DNA from: Teratosphaeria epicoccoides
Taxonomy: Eukaryota; Ascomycota; Dothideomycetes; Mycosphaerellales; Teratosphaeriaceae
Direction of reading: 5' to 3'
DNA length: 64,000 bases
NCBI GenBank assembly: GCA_021401465.1
Contig: JADDMT010000082.1
Location: forward strand, 62,001 to 126,000
Shown: one piece after another, positions 24,112 to 35,200 of the stretch
How positions within the stretch are numbered: the stretch's first letter is position 1
Layout: each line of letters starts with the position of its first letter
The notes under the pieces: generated by a model
Database searches by the model: none
What the model saw: only the letters and a program-made list of their open reading frames with translations
Told to the model about the DNA's origin: nothing
Translations under genes and position numbers: made by a program

Positions 24112-25029
24112 ATGTTACTAATCCTACTAGATAGTACTTCATTTTACGCGAAGCTTCCATGGATTATTAAGCTCTAGTTAGTTATCTAGTATAGTTAGCT
24201 TCTCTGACTATGGCTAACTCCTAGTAGCTCTAACGACTTAAGGCATCTAACCCTTAACCTTAGTAAGCTCTAGGCGTATATTTGCTTCCTTTGCAAAGCT
24301 TACAACTTTGACTGCTTTAACAAGGTACTACCTTTGTTTAAGAATAAAGTAACCTAGTATTATGTCTCTAATTAGAGTACTACCTTCACGAACGACCTAG
24401 GCCCTACTTAGTACAACCTGAACACTCTGAATAGCACTACGCTAATTACTACTAGCTTTGCTATAGCTAGCTCTAATTAGCGCGTGTACTAAGATTAGTA
24501 TAGGATTAGGTCTAGTAGATACTATAGTAAGCTATATAGCGTATACGCTACTAATCTAAGTAACCCTTATCTCGAAGGTTCGTGTACTAATTACTTTTAG
24601 AAGAATTAGAAGAAGTAGTGTTTACTATATACTAGGTCGGATAGGCTAGGTGCAGATCTAGCTAATTAGAGTACTCTGCTACCTAGTAGGAAGAGCCTTA
24701 GGCTACGTTCTAATCTACTATCTCTGCCTACCCTTTAGCGGCCTTCAAGGCACCCTCGTTAGAGTCCTAGTAGGAGCAACCTATCTCCTCTAGCACTTCC
24801 GCCTAGTTAGAGTGACATTAAGAGGCAGCGTAATCGAGAGCTACGCTACTACGATTAATATGAAGAGCACGTATATTGTAACCTGCTCCTTCGTGTTAAT
24901 GATCTGACTAATCTAGTTACTAATTAGGACGTAGAGGACTTCTTCCTTAAGTAGTTTAGAGAGAGTCTCTAGCCCCTTAGGCCTTGTCTAGCGCTAGGTG
25001 CGGAGTTAGAGTATGACTTAGAGGATCTC
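24112..25029 (+). pseudogene. Antisense ORF of the Copia element (copy 2, truncated)
   Basis: Starts with ATG at 24112, in the same context as copy 1 (GGAGAGGTATG), and aligns along its length until the B2 insertion at 25030. Substitutions between copies are mostly transitions of the RIP kind. No function is known. Confidence 0.5.
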
Positions 25030-25389
25030 TAATATAGATGTATATGCTATATGATATGAAAATATCTCGTAGTGTGACAGAGTAATCCGACCTTTTAATA
25101 GGTACAAGATAGCGCTACTTTCTGCTTATTGCAGAGGTAGCGCTAAAGGTGCTTATAACCCCTAATGCCCCTTAATTAGGGAAAGCATGTCCGAGCCTAA
25201 CCCTGTAGGGGTACTATAGGGTCAGCGACGTAAGGGCATCCTATGTCAAGCATTAATCCTACTTAGATGACATACAAGCTAACGTGTGTACGAAGGACTC
25301 CCTTACTATGTGTAGCAGGGTTACTACATGCTAAGGGCGGACATTAGAACCTATGCAGCTCTAATAGCCCCCTAGTATTAACCGTATCA
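25030..25389 (-). repeat. 3' LTR of B2 (family B)
   Basis: 360 bp, minus sense, beginning TGATACGG at 25389 and ending TATATTA at 25030. The polypurine tract lies immediately right of 25389. Confidence 0.83.
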
Positions 25390-25495
25390 CTGCCCCTCCT
25401 CCTATAAGGATGTGCCTAGCCTTACTAAGTAATACGTGCGGAACATATAGGGTACAGGATGTAGCATGCTTATACTACGTAAGAGTAAATAGGTA

Positions 25496-26209
25496 CTACA
25501 TTTATAGGCTTGACCTTATTAGAGCAGATTAAGGGCTATAGCGACAAGGTCTTTAATAATGCGACCTTTAAGAAGCTACAGGAGAGGCGAAATAGTAGCG
25601 CTTTAGGAGAGTCGGTAGTAGTGAAGGTAAGCTAGTAGAACGGAATAGAGGATAAGGGCGAGTAGAAGAGTCATGTGTAAGGGCTAATACAGGATGTGTA
25701 GATAGTATGTAGTAGCTATGCATTTGTTACTAGCTATACTAATTAAGGTCTTTAGGCGTAAGGCGCAAGTTAGATATAGCAGCTTGCTTGAATTCAAGAA
25801 GCGTCATAAGAGCTATGTTTAAGCTATATATGTGTTTAGTGTTAGCAAATCTGCTTAATTCGCGTTATACGTTAGATTTAGTGTTAATAGTAAAAGAGCA
25901 TAGTGCGACAATAACAGGATTTGTAGTATTAACTAAAATCATGACTTTAACATCTATTACATGCAAATTATTTTGATTTAAGTAGCTCGGCTCGCGTGCC
26001 CGAGCTACTTGCTACTAGTATACTACTAGTAGTAAGTTACTTACTAGTAGCACTCTTGCACTCTAAGCTACTCGCGTCGCGGACGTAAGTAGCTTAGGAG
26101 AGGCCGAGTTTCTCGGGGGTACATACAAGCAGGCCAAGTCAGACAAGTAGGTAAGTAAGCTAAGTAACACAAGTTACTTAGTCTACTTAGGGCCTTGATT
26201 TTCGAGACA
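25496..26209. mobile_element. TA-flanked insert in B2 absent from B1
   Basis: Comparing B1 with B2, the sequence AATAGGTA-GATAGCC is continuous in B1 but interrupted in B2 by 714 bp flanked on both sides by TA (25494-25495 and 26210-26211), as for Tc1/mariner/pogo DNA transposons. The right end (inward TGTCTCGAAAATCAAGGCC) looks like a transposon end; the left end does not match it well, so the terminal repeats are weak or one end is truncated. Inside are two nested hairpins (25980-26010, 11-bp stem; 26010-26056). A 62-codon plus-strand ORF at 25788-25976 has no recognised product. Confidence 0.5.
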
Positions 26210-26741
26210 TAGATAGCCTATGTAACATGTGTTATACGTATACCTTAACACCTTTGTAGCGAGTATAGGGCGGAGGTTACTAACTTAGGCGGGTTTTAAT
26301 CTGTTACATGTTAGGCGGCTTTGCGACACCTTCGCTTTACATGCAGATCGAGATATCAGGAAACTACAAGTACGTACTTCAGTTAATCGTTGAAATAGTA
26401 GGGCGAGCATGCGCGCTAGCCTTACTAAGTAGCTTAGCTGTCCCTATTTAGCCGTGACTATGAAGAACATGTTACAGAACCTCGGGGTAGTAGGAATGTA
26501 CGTAGACGCTCTACGCGTACCGCTCGAAACAGCAGGAGCGCGCTCCTAGCGCGGGTCTCGTCACATTTTCATGCTAGTAGACTAGCATGAGTATAGTTAG
26601 CGTACATGCGTAACAGCCGCGTTATCTGTTCTTGTATCATTTAGTCCTCTTATAAGTTAACTAAAGGCAGGTACTCTGCGCATGTAGTTCGAGTTACTAG
26701 CTTAACGGTTGCGGTAGGTAACAGGGGGGCTAGCTAGCAGG

Positions 26742-26748
26742 TATAAAA
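26742..26748 (+). promoter_or_regulatory. TATA element upstream of family B antisense ORF
   Basis: TATAAAA lies 166 bp before the ATG at 26908 and is followed by pyrimidine-rich sequence and a CAACAATG start context. The equivalent TATAAAA in B1 is 160 bp before that copy's ATG. Its survival in both RIP-damaged copies supports a real promoter. Confidence 0.5.
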
Positions 26749-26907
26749 ACCTCGTCACTTCCCTAAACTTCCTATTCTAAAACACTAACACTAACCTCCG
26801 CTTTTATTTCGCTTAGCCTACGCCTTGCTATGTCTGTAGGTCTAAACTAGAGCTTCTTCTTCTTCTTCAATCAATTAATTAAGATCAATGAACTCATCTT
26901 AGCAACA

Positions 26908-28415
26908 ATGGCTTATATGCTACAGACTAAGTTTAACGCTACTCGCTCTACCTGCGATTATCGCTTATGTCGACGATGCCTTGACAACCTTGGCAGCTAA
27001 GCTGCATACATCTCTCCTCCGCGTGTTAGTAAGGCGTCCCTTACCCGCGAGGTATATGTAGCTTATACTAACCGAAGCGTAGCTAAGATCTACGTCAGCA
27101 GATTTAATAAGGGTAGTATCTACTGCAATTATGTCAGCTGTAATAGCAAGCATCAAAAATGCTAAGACCTCCCTAAAGAGGTATATAGCGAGTATAACTA
27201 GCTCTGCCGTAACATCGATAACTTCTAGAGTACGCACGATAAGGGGATTGCTAAAGGTACTCTAACTATGAACAGGCTACAGGCTAAGTACCGCGAGGTA
27301 CTCGCCTACCTGCTTGGCGCCCTCTCGTGCTTTACCGTAACTACTAACTGTTCTTATAGCGGTGTTTGCTTCGACTCTCTACTAACAGGCGAAAACGTTT
27401 ACCTAGGTCTAATCGCAGACTTAGTCTAGAAGATCTTAAAGGTACTAACTGTTAGGGTTAAGACCTTCGCTATAGTACGCATATAGTGTAGGTACTATCT
27501 AAGTATAAATGCTAACTTTCTCCGCTAGGCTAACGTTAGCGTCAACAAATATCCGACTAGCTATTAGCGTTAGTAACTTAGGGCCCTTACCTCTATTGAT
27601 AATGACTTTAAGACGCGGATAATCCGCAAGAAGGTTATTAAGCAATTCACCGTTCTTGTTACTAAGGCTACGCCCTAGCGCCGTACTAAGAGGCAGCCTG
27701 CCTCTAAGCTAGTCCTAAGGACTAAGCCGTAAGTTACTTACTCGAATCCTGTCGCGTGCGTATAGCTAACACATTGTAGCGCCGCTGCCTACGCTGCCTT
27801 AACACTACTGTCTAAGAAGAAGAAGAAGGCTAGGGCCGGAATTAAGGTTAGCGACAAGGAAGCCGAACCTTCCCTGCTTGCGATCTACACTACGTCCGCT
27901 AAGACGCTAAGGCACAAGCCTCTAGGCCAGATCTTTGAGGATAAGGAGGATGACGACGTCTAGGATACCTTTAGTCCTAACGTGATCCCCTTACGCTATA
28001 GTGTTGCCGTACTAGTTACGCCTAAGGGGGACACTAAGTCTAATGATGTAGTCGACACTTTTGTCAAGAAGCGCAAGATAATCTCGAGGGCCGAGCGTAA
28101 CAGCCGCAAGCGCGCCTAAGTCTCTTCGCCTTCTAATGCTAAGGATAAGGAGGAGGTAGTTGTCGCGACTAGGCGCGGTAAGGCTGTCGCTAGCTCTCTA
28201 GCTACTATAGGCTCTAAAGACAAGCTCCCTTGCAACCTACTAAAGAAGAAGATACTAGCCTCTCTTTATGGCGTTACTACTCCTGTTACTCCTAGTTGCC
28301 TTAGGGTGTTTAGTAGACCCCGTGCAGGTAGGTAGTCCTTAGTAGACTATAATAAGAAAGACTCTCCTGCTTTAGGTTTAGTTAGGAAGCCCTTAACTAG
28401 TATTCGCTAAGCATT
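26908..28415 (+). pseudogene. Antisense Cys-cluster ORF of family B (B2 copy, best preserved)
   Basis: One plus-strand frame of about 500 codons from ATG 26908, broken only by TAG/TAA and without a frameshift that I can find. N-terminal residues show two Cys groups: CDYRLCRRCLDNLG near residues 17-30 and IYCNYVSCNSKHQKC near residues 72-86. This spacing resembles the C-x2-C type clusters at the N-terminus of many uncharacterised fungal proteins. The middle is charged with Lys/Arg runs (SKKKKKARAG). It is antisense to pol and meets it tail to tail. Function is unknown; DNA or RNA binding is only a guess from the Cys and basic content. Confidence 0.6.
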
Positions 28416-28439
28416 AGCTACAAAGCTAATCTAAGTATG

Positions 28440-31400
28440 TCTCTTGTTCTCCTTAGGTTTATTCTAGGTATGCCTTTAGGCATTAATGATGTATAAGTAG
28501 GGCGTTTGTTTCTCGTTATTACTTCGCGTATTATGCGCTACATACATATGTTAAGAACTCTGCTCTAAAACTCTTATCTTCCTATAAATCGACCTTGTTA
28601 AGCCCTGCTTACGCCTCCTCTACTCTTCGAATTCACGAATAGCTTCTAGAGCGTTCTTGTAGTCTTTAACTAGAACCTATTATGTGTACTTAGGTAGGTA
28701 TCCTTTCTACTTCACTAGATAGTGTGTTACGCCTTTACGCTACATACTGTCCTTAATACCCTTGACTTCCTACTCTTCGTTCTCTTCTGCTACTAGCATC
28801 AGGTCCGCAGGCTCTTCGCCCTTGCGCTATACCTATAGTTTGAGTAGAGATACGTAGAAGACATCGTACACATAATACGACGATAGCAATAATAGCTAGT
28901 ACGCCTACGAGCCTATTGCGTTACGTATATAGAAGGGTCTGACGAACCTTAGCGTCATCTTCTTACTTAGAAGTTTTAGCTTGAGATTCTTTGTTAACAG
29001 TAACACCTTCGTACTAACTACGTACTACATTAGTTTAGCACGGGCGTTATTATGTTTAATCTAGGATTCTGAGGCCTTTTTCTAGTGTTATATTAGTACT
29101 AAATGTGCCTCGCGCATACACCGCGCTAATTCCGCGGTAGCTAGCACCCTCTCCTTAGAAGACTCGTCCTAAGGTAGTTCTAGGTGTATTTCCGGATTAA
29201 AGCTAAAAAGAATCTAAAATAGCAACATGCGCATAGTAGCATGCATACTATTATTAACTGCAAATTCCGCTATAGGAACTACGTCGGCCTAGGCATCCTA
29301 GTTCTTAGCGTAGTAGCACCGAAGGTACTACTTAAGAGTCTAGTTCATACATTTAGTCTAACTATTAGTCTGTAGATAGAATGCTGTACTTAGGCGGTAC
29401 TTAACATGTACCTTAAACACAAAATCTTGCTATTATTTACTAGTAAAGACAGAACCTTGATCTGATAGAATACTTTGGGGGACACTAAAGCGCTATATGA
29501 CTTTATCGCAAAGTAGTCGCGCAAGCTCGCTACTTGTGTACTTTTTCGTATATAGGATGAAGACATTTATCTTCGAGTATTAGTCGACTACTATAAGGAC
29601 AGCATTAACTACATTGCCTCTTTATTTTGCTAGCAGCAAATTAGTAATAAAATCTATAGTTAAGTCTTGCTATAGTCTCTCTAGTAGTAGGAGCGCCTAA
29701 GCATCGCTATAGGGGCGATAGCGCCGAGATTTGCTAATCTAGTATGTCTAGCAGGATTTAACATAGTTAGAGACATCCTGTTCTAGCGTCGGCTACTAGT
29801 ATTTGCGTTCGAGAAGCGCGTTTGTCTTCTCTACGCTAAAATGACCCGCAAGTTTATCGTCATGATAAATATAGAGGAGCTACGAACAGAGTACGTAGTT
29901 AGCGGGTACGTAGAGCCTATTGTCAAAGTACTACAAGTCGCTAGACTTAGTCTAGTACTTTAGACCGCCTGTAGTATCCTAGAGGGCTACACCCTTGTTA
30001 ATTAACTCCGGTTCTCGCTCTTGCAAATGCTGAACAAGTTTCGAGACTTCTTTAAAGGGTTCTTTAGACATTACATGCTTACTACATGTAAGCTAGTTAA
30101 CTACCGCATATATCGAGCTAGACATAGTCGCCATAACCGCTAGATAGGAGGGTTTGTTGCTAGCGGAGGCTATGAGGCCCTATTAGACCTGCAGTCGACC
30201 TACAAGAGGAGCTAATCACAGATTGCTACCCTAAACTATAAGCTTCATTTGCAGCGTAGGGAGAAGCTATTAGCTACCCTGCTCTCTAGTGTCGTAGTCT
30301 AGTTGTCGCGAAGGACTATTAGCTAGATTCGTCTTTCTAGAACAATGCTAGATAACGAAGTTAAAGCTAGTAAGGAAAGTCGCCTACCTTGCTTGCTAAC
30401 TACTTAGCTACTTCACGCCCATGAAGCCGCGAAGGTTGTTATAATTGGTAGGCACCTTAATAGGGTACGCTACGCCTTCGAGGTAGTGTTAGTACTCCTT
30501 AAAGCCGTTAATAATAGCTAAAAGCTCTTAGTCATAAGTCTTGTAGTTAAGCTTAGCGCCCTGCATCTTCCGCAACTAGAAGGTAATTAGGTACTATTAC
30601 GTACTACCTTCGTGCGACTAGAGCTACGATATAATTACAGCTATTACTAATTTTGAAGTATCGGTCTCTATTCGGATCTTCGTAGTAGGGTCAAATTGCT
30701 AAAGTATAGGCGTAGTTTAAAAAGCTGCTTTAAGTTTAGAGAAAGCCTTGCTCTAAGCCTCCTCCTAAGGCACTATCCCTAGCTTTTTACCTTAAATCGC
30801 GTCCTTTACGAGGGCTGCAAGAGGAGCCATGATCTTCGAATAGGATTATATGAATCTATAGTAGAAGTTAGTAAATCCTAGAAACACCTACACTTCTTAG
30901 AGGGTAGTTAGCTATAGCTACTCCGCGATTATAGACACCCTTCCGTTATCTATGATGACTCCTTCTATAGAAATGATGTATTCAAGAAACTTAATCCTGT
31001 CCGATAGGAATAAGCACTTCTTTAGGTTCGCATACAGAGCGAAGTTACAGAGCTGTTTAAGTACTATCTTTAGATGCCGAATATGCTCCTCCTTTAAGTC
31101 AGAGTAGACTAGTATATTGTCTAAATATACTACGTAGCAGGTATTAACGAGGCTAGACAGGGCCTAGTTAATATACGCTTAGAATGTCGCTAGTACGTTA
31201 GCTAAGCTAAATGGCATTACTATATACTCGAAGTATCTATACTACGTTTAGAACGTAGTCTTCTACTTGTCGCCCTTTTAGATTAGTATCTAGTAGTAGG
31301 CATCCTTCAAGTTAATAGACAAGATGATAGCAGTGCGACTAAGGCAGTCAAGCGTCTCGCTAATAAGTAGTAGGGGGCAGCGGTTCTTCTAAGTTACTAC

Positions 31401-31678
31401 ATTAAGGCCCCTATACTTAACGTATAGGCAGAGTATGTTGTCCTTCTTTAGGACGAACATTACTAACGCTCTAGCCTCGCTGTCGCTTCGTCGGATCCAC
31501 GCGTTCTTTTACGCCTTGTAGAGGTAGTCTCGAAGTGTTTCAAGCAACGATTCCGACATAGGATATAGAGGTTATTACAGGGGATTATAACTCTCCTTGA
31601 GGTTAATCGCATGCTCCGCGTCTAGGGCCTAGGTATAGGCCGCAGCCTCTACGTCGAAAATATCGGCGTATTCCCCTA
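28440..31678 (-). pseudogene. pol remnant of B2: reverse transcriptase to chromodomain
   Basis: Read on the minus strand: a reverse transcriptase segment FEYIVMPFSLANVLATF near 31200 and VVYLDNILVYS near 31110 (YLDD altered to YLDN), RNase H, the integrase zinc region near 29850, the integrase core, and a chromodomain around 28560-28780 (THYLVK then a stop where Trp belongs). Stops are TAG/TAA. It aligns inverted with 973-3340. Confidence 0.78.
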
Positions 31679-32161
31679 TGTCATGAGTGTTATGAGTGCT
31701 ATAAGTCACGAGTACTGTAGCCTAAGTCATAGCTGTCATGAGTGCTATAAGTCAAAGTATTATAAGTCATAGTACTATGAGTCATAACGTAGGCATAGAA
31801 GAGAGAGTCTGTCATGTAAGGACAGACACCTAGATCTATAGGGTTAGTCTACAGATCTATAGGCCTACATAGGAGAAAGGATCTGTCACGTAAGAATAGA
31901 CCCTAGGATCTGTAGGGTTAGTCTATAGATCTACAGACATAGGTCTAACAGGTCTATTAACAGATCTGACAGAGCTACCCTATCTCTCTAGTATATAGGG
32001 ATAGCTTTAGGACAGGCAGTTAGGACCTTCGTGCTTAATTTAATCTTCTCCTCTAGGGTGGATAGTTAGTACAAGGTTAATTGCCTTTGTCGATATTCTT
32101 TACTACTCTGCAAGTCTAATACCTAATCCCCTTCCTGCTATTAGCACCTACCCTTCTAACA
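31679..32161 (+). repeat. 5' LTR of A3
   Basis: 483 bp, longer than the other family A LTRs because its first 115 bp (31681-31795) hold degenerate tandem repeats of about 20 bp built from GTCATGAGTGCTATAAGTCA. The duplicated hairpin module follows. Confidence 0.78.
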
Positions 32162-32220
32162 CTTTGAGTACTACTCCTAAGGAAGTATCAGGGGACTCGT
32201 TAAGCGCTTGACATACGCCT

Positions 32221-35200
32221 ATGTCAAGTAGTTCCTTAGCTGTCAGCTTGACCTCTAGCGACAATAGTTAACTAACACTACGAGAACAAGTTACTACTAT
32301 ACCTTAAATTGCTTAGTAGCTCGAATCTATTCACCTTAGTAAGATTGCTCTAGCATCTGTCGCAGGTTCAACTACTAGAAACGGACATAGTAATAATAGC
32401 TTCAAGATAGGAAGCCCTATAGAGTTTACAGGACAATGATCTCAAGTCAGGATGTTTATCCTATAATGCTAGTTAGCATTTAACGTAGATACGGAATAGT
32501 TTACGACATATTATAAGCGAATGATGTATATTGCCTCTTACCTAAAAGGACTAGCGTTCGAGTTCATCTAGCCTCATCTAACAGATTATCTAGATCACAT
32601 TAGTAGCGTCGAAGCTAGGAAGACAACGACTTAGGAGATTCTTAACTTAGACAAGTCCTTGTTTAAGGCATTACGCGAAGCCTTTAGGCTTAGCAATAAA
32701 CAACAGGAGGCCGAGAGAGCTCTCCTAGGAATCTAGCAGAAGGGTTCTACTATTAAGTACTATGCGGACTTTTAGACCCTCTCTGCCTAAGTCGACTAGA
32801 ATGATAATGCCTTGGCCGCTTAGTTCTATTAGGGACTAAAGGAAACGGTTAAAGACGAAATTGCCTAGGGAGATCGGCTAACGACATTCAAGGAAATAAG
32901 CGATCTCGCGATTAGAATCAATAATCGTATCTAGGAACGACAGCAGGAACGACAGCATGTAAATTACAGGCTAGCGCAGGCTAACTATAAGGTCTAACGA
33001 TTAGCACTAAAATGGCGAAGCGATTACTATGGCCTCTAACTAATAGAGTTAGATGCGACTAAGGGACGCCTAAAGAGCGGACCCCAAGGAAAGCCACGAA
33101 AGGGCTCTCCTACCTAGAATAGTCTGAAGAAGCTATTCGACAAGAGTAACCTTAAGTGCTACAACTATGGAAAGAAAGGACACTTTGCCCGCGAGTGTTT
33201 CGCTAAGAAATAGCGACAGGACCTATAACGGACAGAACAGGCTTACGCGACAACATCGGCACCTAAGCAAAAGGCTACTACTACTCGAGAACTAGACTAT
33301 TCCTTACTTACTTAGACTATATGCTATGACGACAATTGTCGGATTCACATAAGTGATAAAGATAGTTCCGGATAGTACCCTAGCCGTAACAAGGCGCAGT
33401 CGATCTACGCGCTAAGGGGTATACCTTCTAGTATAACAATCCTAAGGCAATAGGAGCTAGAAGAGGAAGAAGGTTCAGACGACAACTATGAGCTTGTCGA
33501 GGCTGTCATTCCTGATTCCGAGGAAGACGAGAGCATAGAGAGATAGGCCATGCTGCCGCATGACATCAGACTCGATATTATCCGAATTATACAGAACTAG
33601 TAGGCTTAGGCTTGCCCATAGATTAATGGAGTATAACACGTTAACTAGCTCGAGTATGACGAACTAGCCGACCGCATGCGACGACACCTAAGGAGACTAC
33701 TAGTAGTAGCTTATCCTTACTCGCATCAGAAGATTATCTAAGAAGTTATACTGTTCGGGGTAGAGTTTACGCCCTAAGGAGGCTACCTTAACTACGAAGG
33801 TATCTAGGTTCCACGAGCGCTACGACTCTAGGTTAGCCATTTGAAAATAGAGTACGCAAGAAACGCGCAGGAACAACGAGGCTAAGAGCGAGTACGACCT
33901 CTTAGGCTAGTTAGCAGTAACGCTTAAAGAAGAATGAGCCGAGACTACACAATCCCTAAGCTAGTCCGTGAAGACAGTTATTCGGGAAACGACAAGGTCC
34001 GCCAGAATTAGACCTACGGACAGACTAGACAGGGCTACAACAATGTGCCGCAGTTAGCACTAGATACGCGGACAACCTTAGAGTATAGGTACACATTAAC
34101 GAGACGCTAGCCCGGGCCTTAATAGATTCAGGATACACTAGAATCTTCATGACGCCCAAGTTCGCTAGGATAGCTAGGATAAGGCTACAGGAAAAGACAA
34201 ATACTTTCTTGCTACAAGTAATCGATAGAAAGCTAGTCACGTACAACTAAGGAATAGTTGACAAGGAGACTAAGATGATGCCTCTACAGATAGGACGCTA
34301 CTAAGAGATAATCTAGTTCGACATCACGGAGTCGCCTGGCTTAGATGTAGTGCTAGGGTTACTATAGCTAAGAAACGCTAACCCCTACCTCGACTAGAAG
34401 AACGAGAGGATCTAGTTCCCGGAACTCTCAAGATTGATACCTCTACCTATAGTGTATGACGTACTAGGCAAGATCGAAATATATGCTATGACTTCAAAAG
34501 AGATAGTCGCTGCCATCTAGGATCTAAAACAGGAAGTGTACGTCCTATAGGTTAAAGTAACATAGTCTGAAGTCAAGATTAAGTTCAGAATTCCTGACGA
34601 ATACAAAGAGTTCGCTACTCTTTTTAAGGAAGAACCCGACTAAGAGGCTCTGCCAGAACACTAGGAGTAGGATCATAAGATGCCCCTACTCCTAGGCAGA
34701 ACGCTAACAAAGCAACTAGTTCGCCTATTATTAGCGGCTAAACTAGAGATACTCTAGAAATACCTCGAAAATAACCTCTAGAAAGGCTTTATCCGCGAAT
34801 CGTAGTTACTAGCAGGATACCTGATTCTATTTGTACCTAAGGGAGAAGACAACTAGTAACTTTATGTCGACTATTATAGATTAAATAACATCACGATAAA
34901 GAACAGTTATCCGCTTCCTTTGCTTTCTAAATTGCAGGATTGCCTACAAGGAGTAGTATAGTTCTTGAAGTTCGACATACTAGGAGCGTATAACCGAATT
35001 TAAATCAAGGAAGGCAAAGAATAGAAGACTACGTTCCGAACTAGGTTTAGACACTACGAGTATATAGTCATGCTATTTAGGTTAACGAACGCCCTAGCTA
35101 CATAGAAGGCATTTATTAACAATGTGCTATAAGAGTACCTTGATGTCTTTATAGTTATATACTTAGATGACATCCTTGTCTACTTACGAACAATCGAAGA

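Larger units (their letters stand above)
23546..25029 (-). mobile_element. Copia element, 3' end (family E, copy 2)
   Basis: A 261-bp LTR (23546-23806) followed on the right by the same 3' region as copy 1, including the first 1.2 kb of the antisense ORF, then cut at 25029/25030 by the LTR of B2. The order of events is therefore: Copia into the Gypsy fragment, then B2 into the Copia. Confidence 0.75.
25030..31678 (-). mobile_element. Family B chromovirus Gypsy element, 5'-truncated (B2)
   Basis: A minus-strand element with its 3' LTR on the left (25030-25389), polypurine tract AGGAGGAGGGGCAG, a spacer holding a 714-bp TA-flanked insert, a plus-strand antisense ORF (26908-28415), and minus-strand pol from chromodomain (about 28560-28780) up to reverse transcriptase (about 31300). 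It ends at 31678 against the LTR of A3; the rest of pol, gag and the 5' LTR are missing. Confidence 0.78.
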
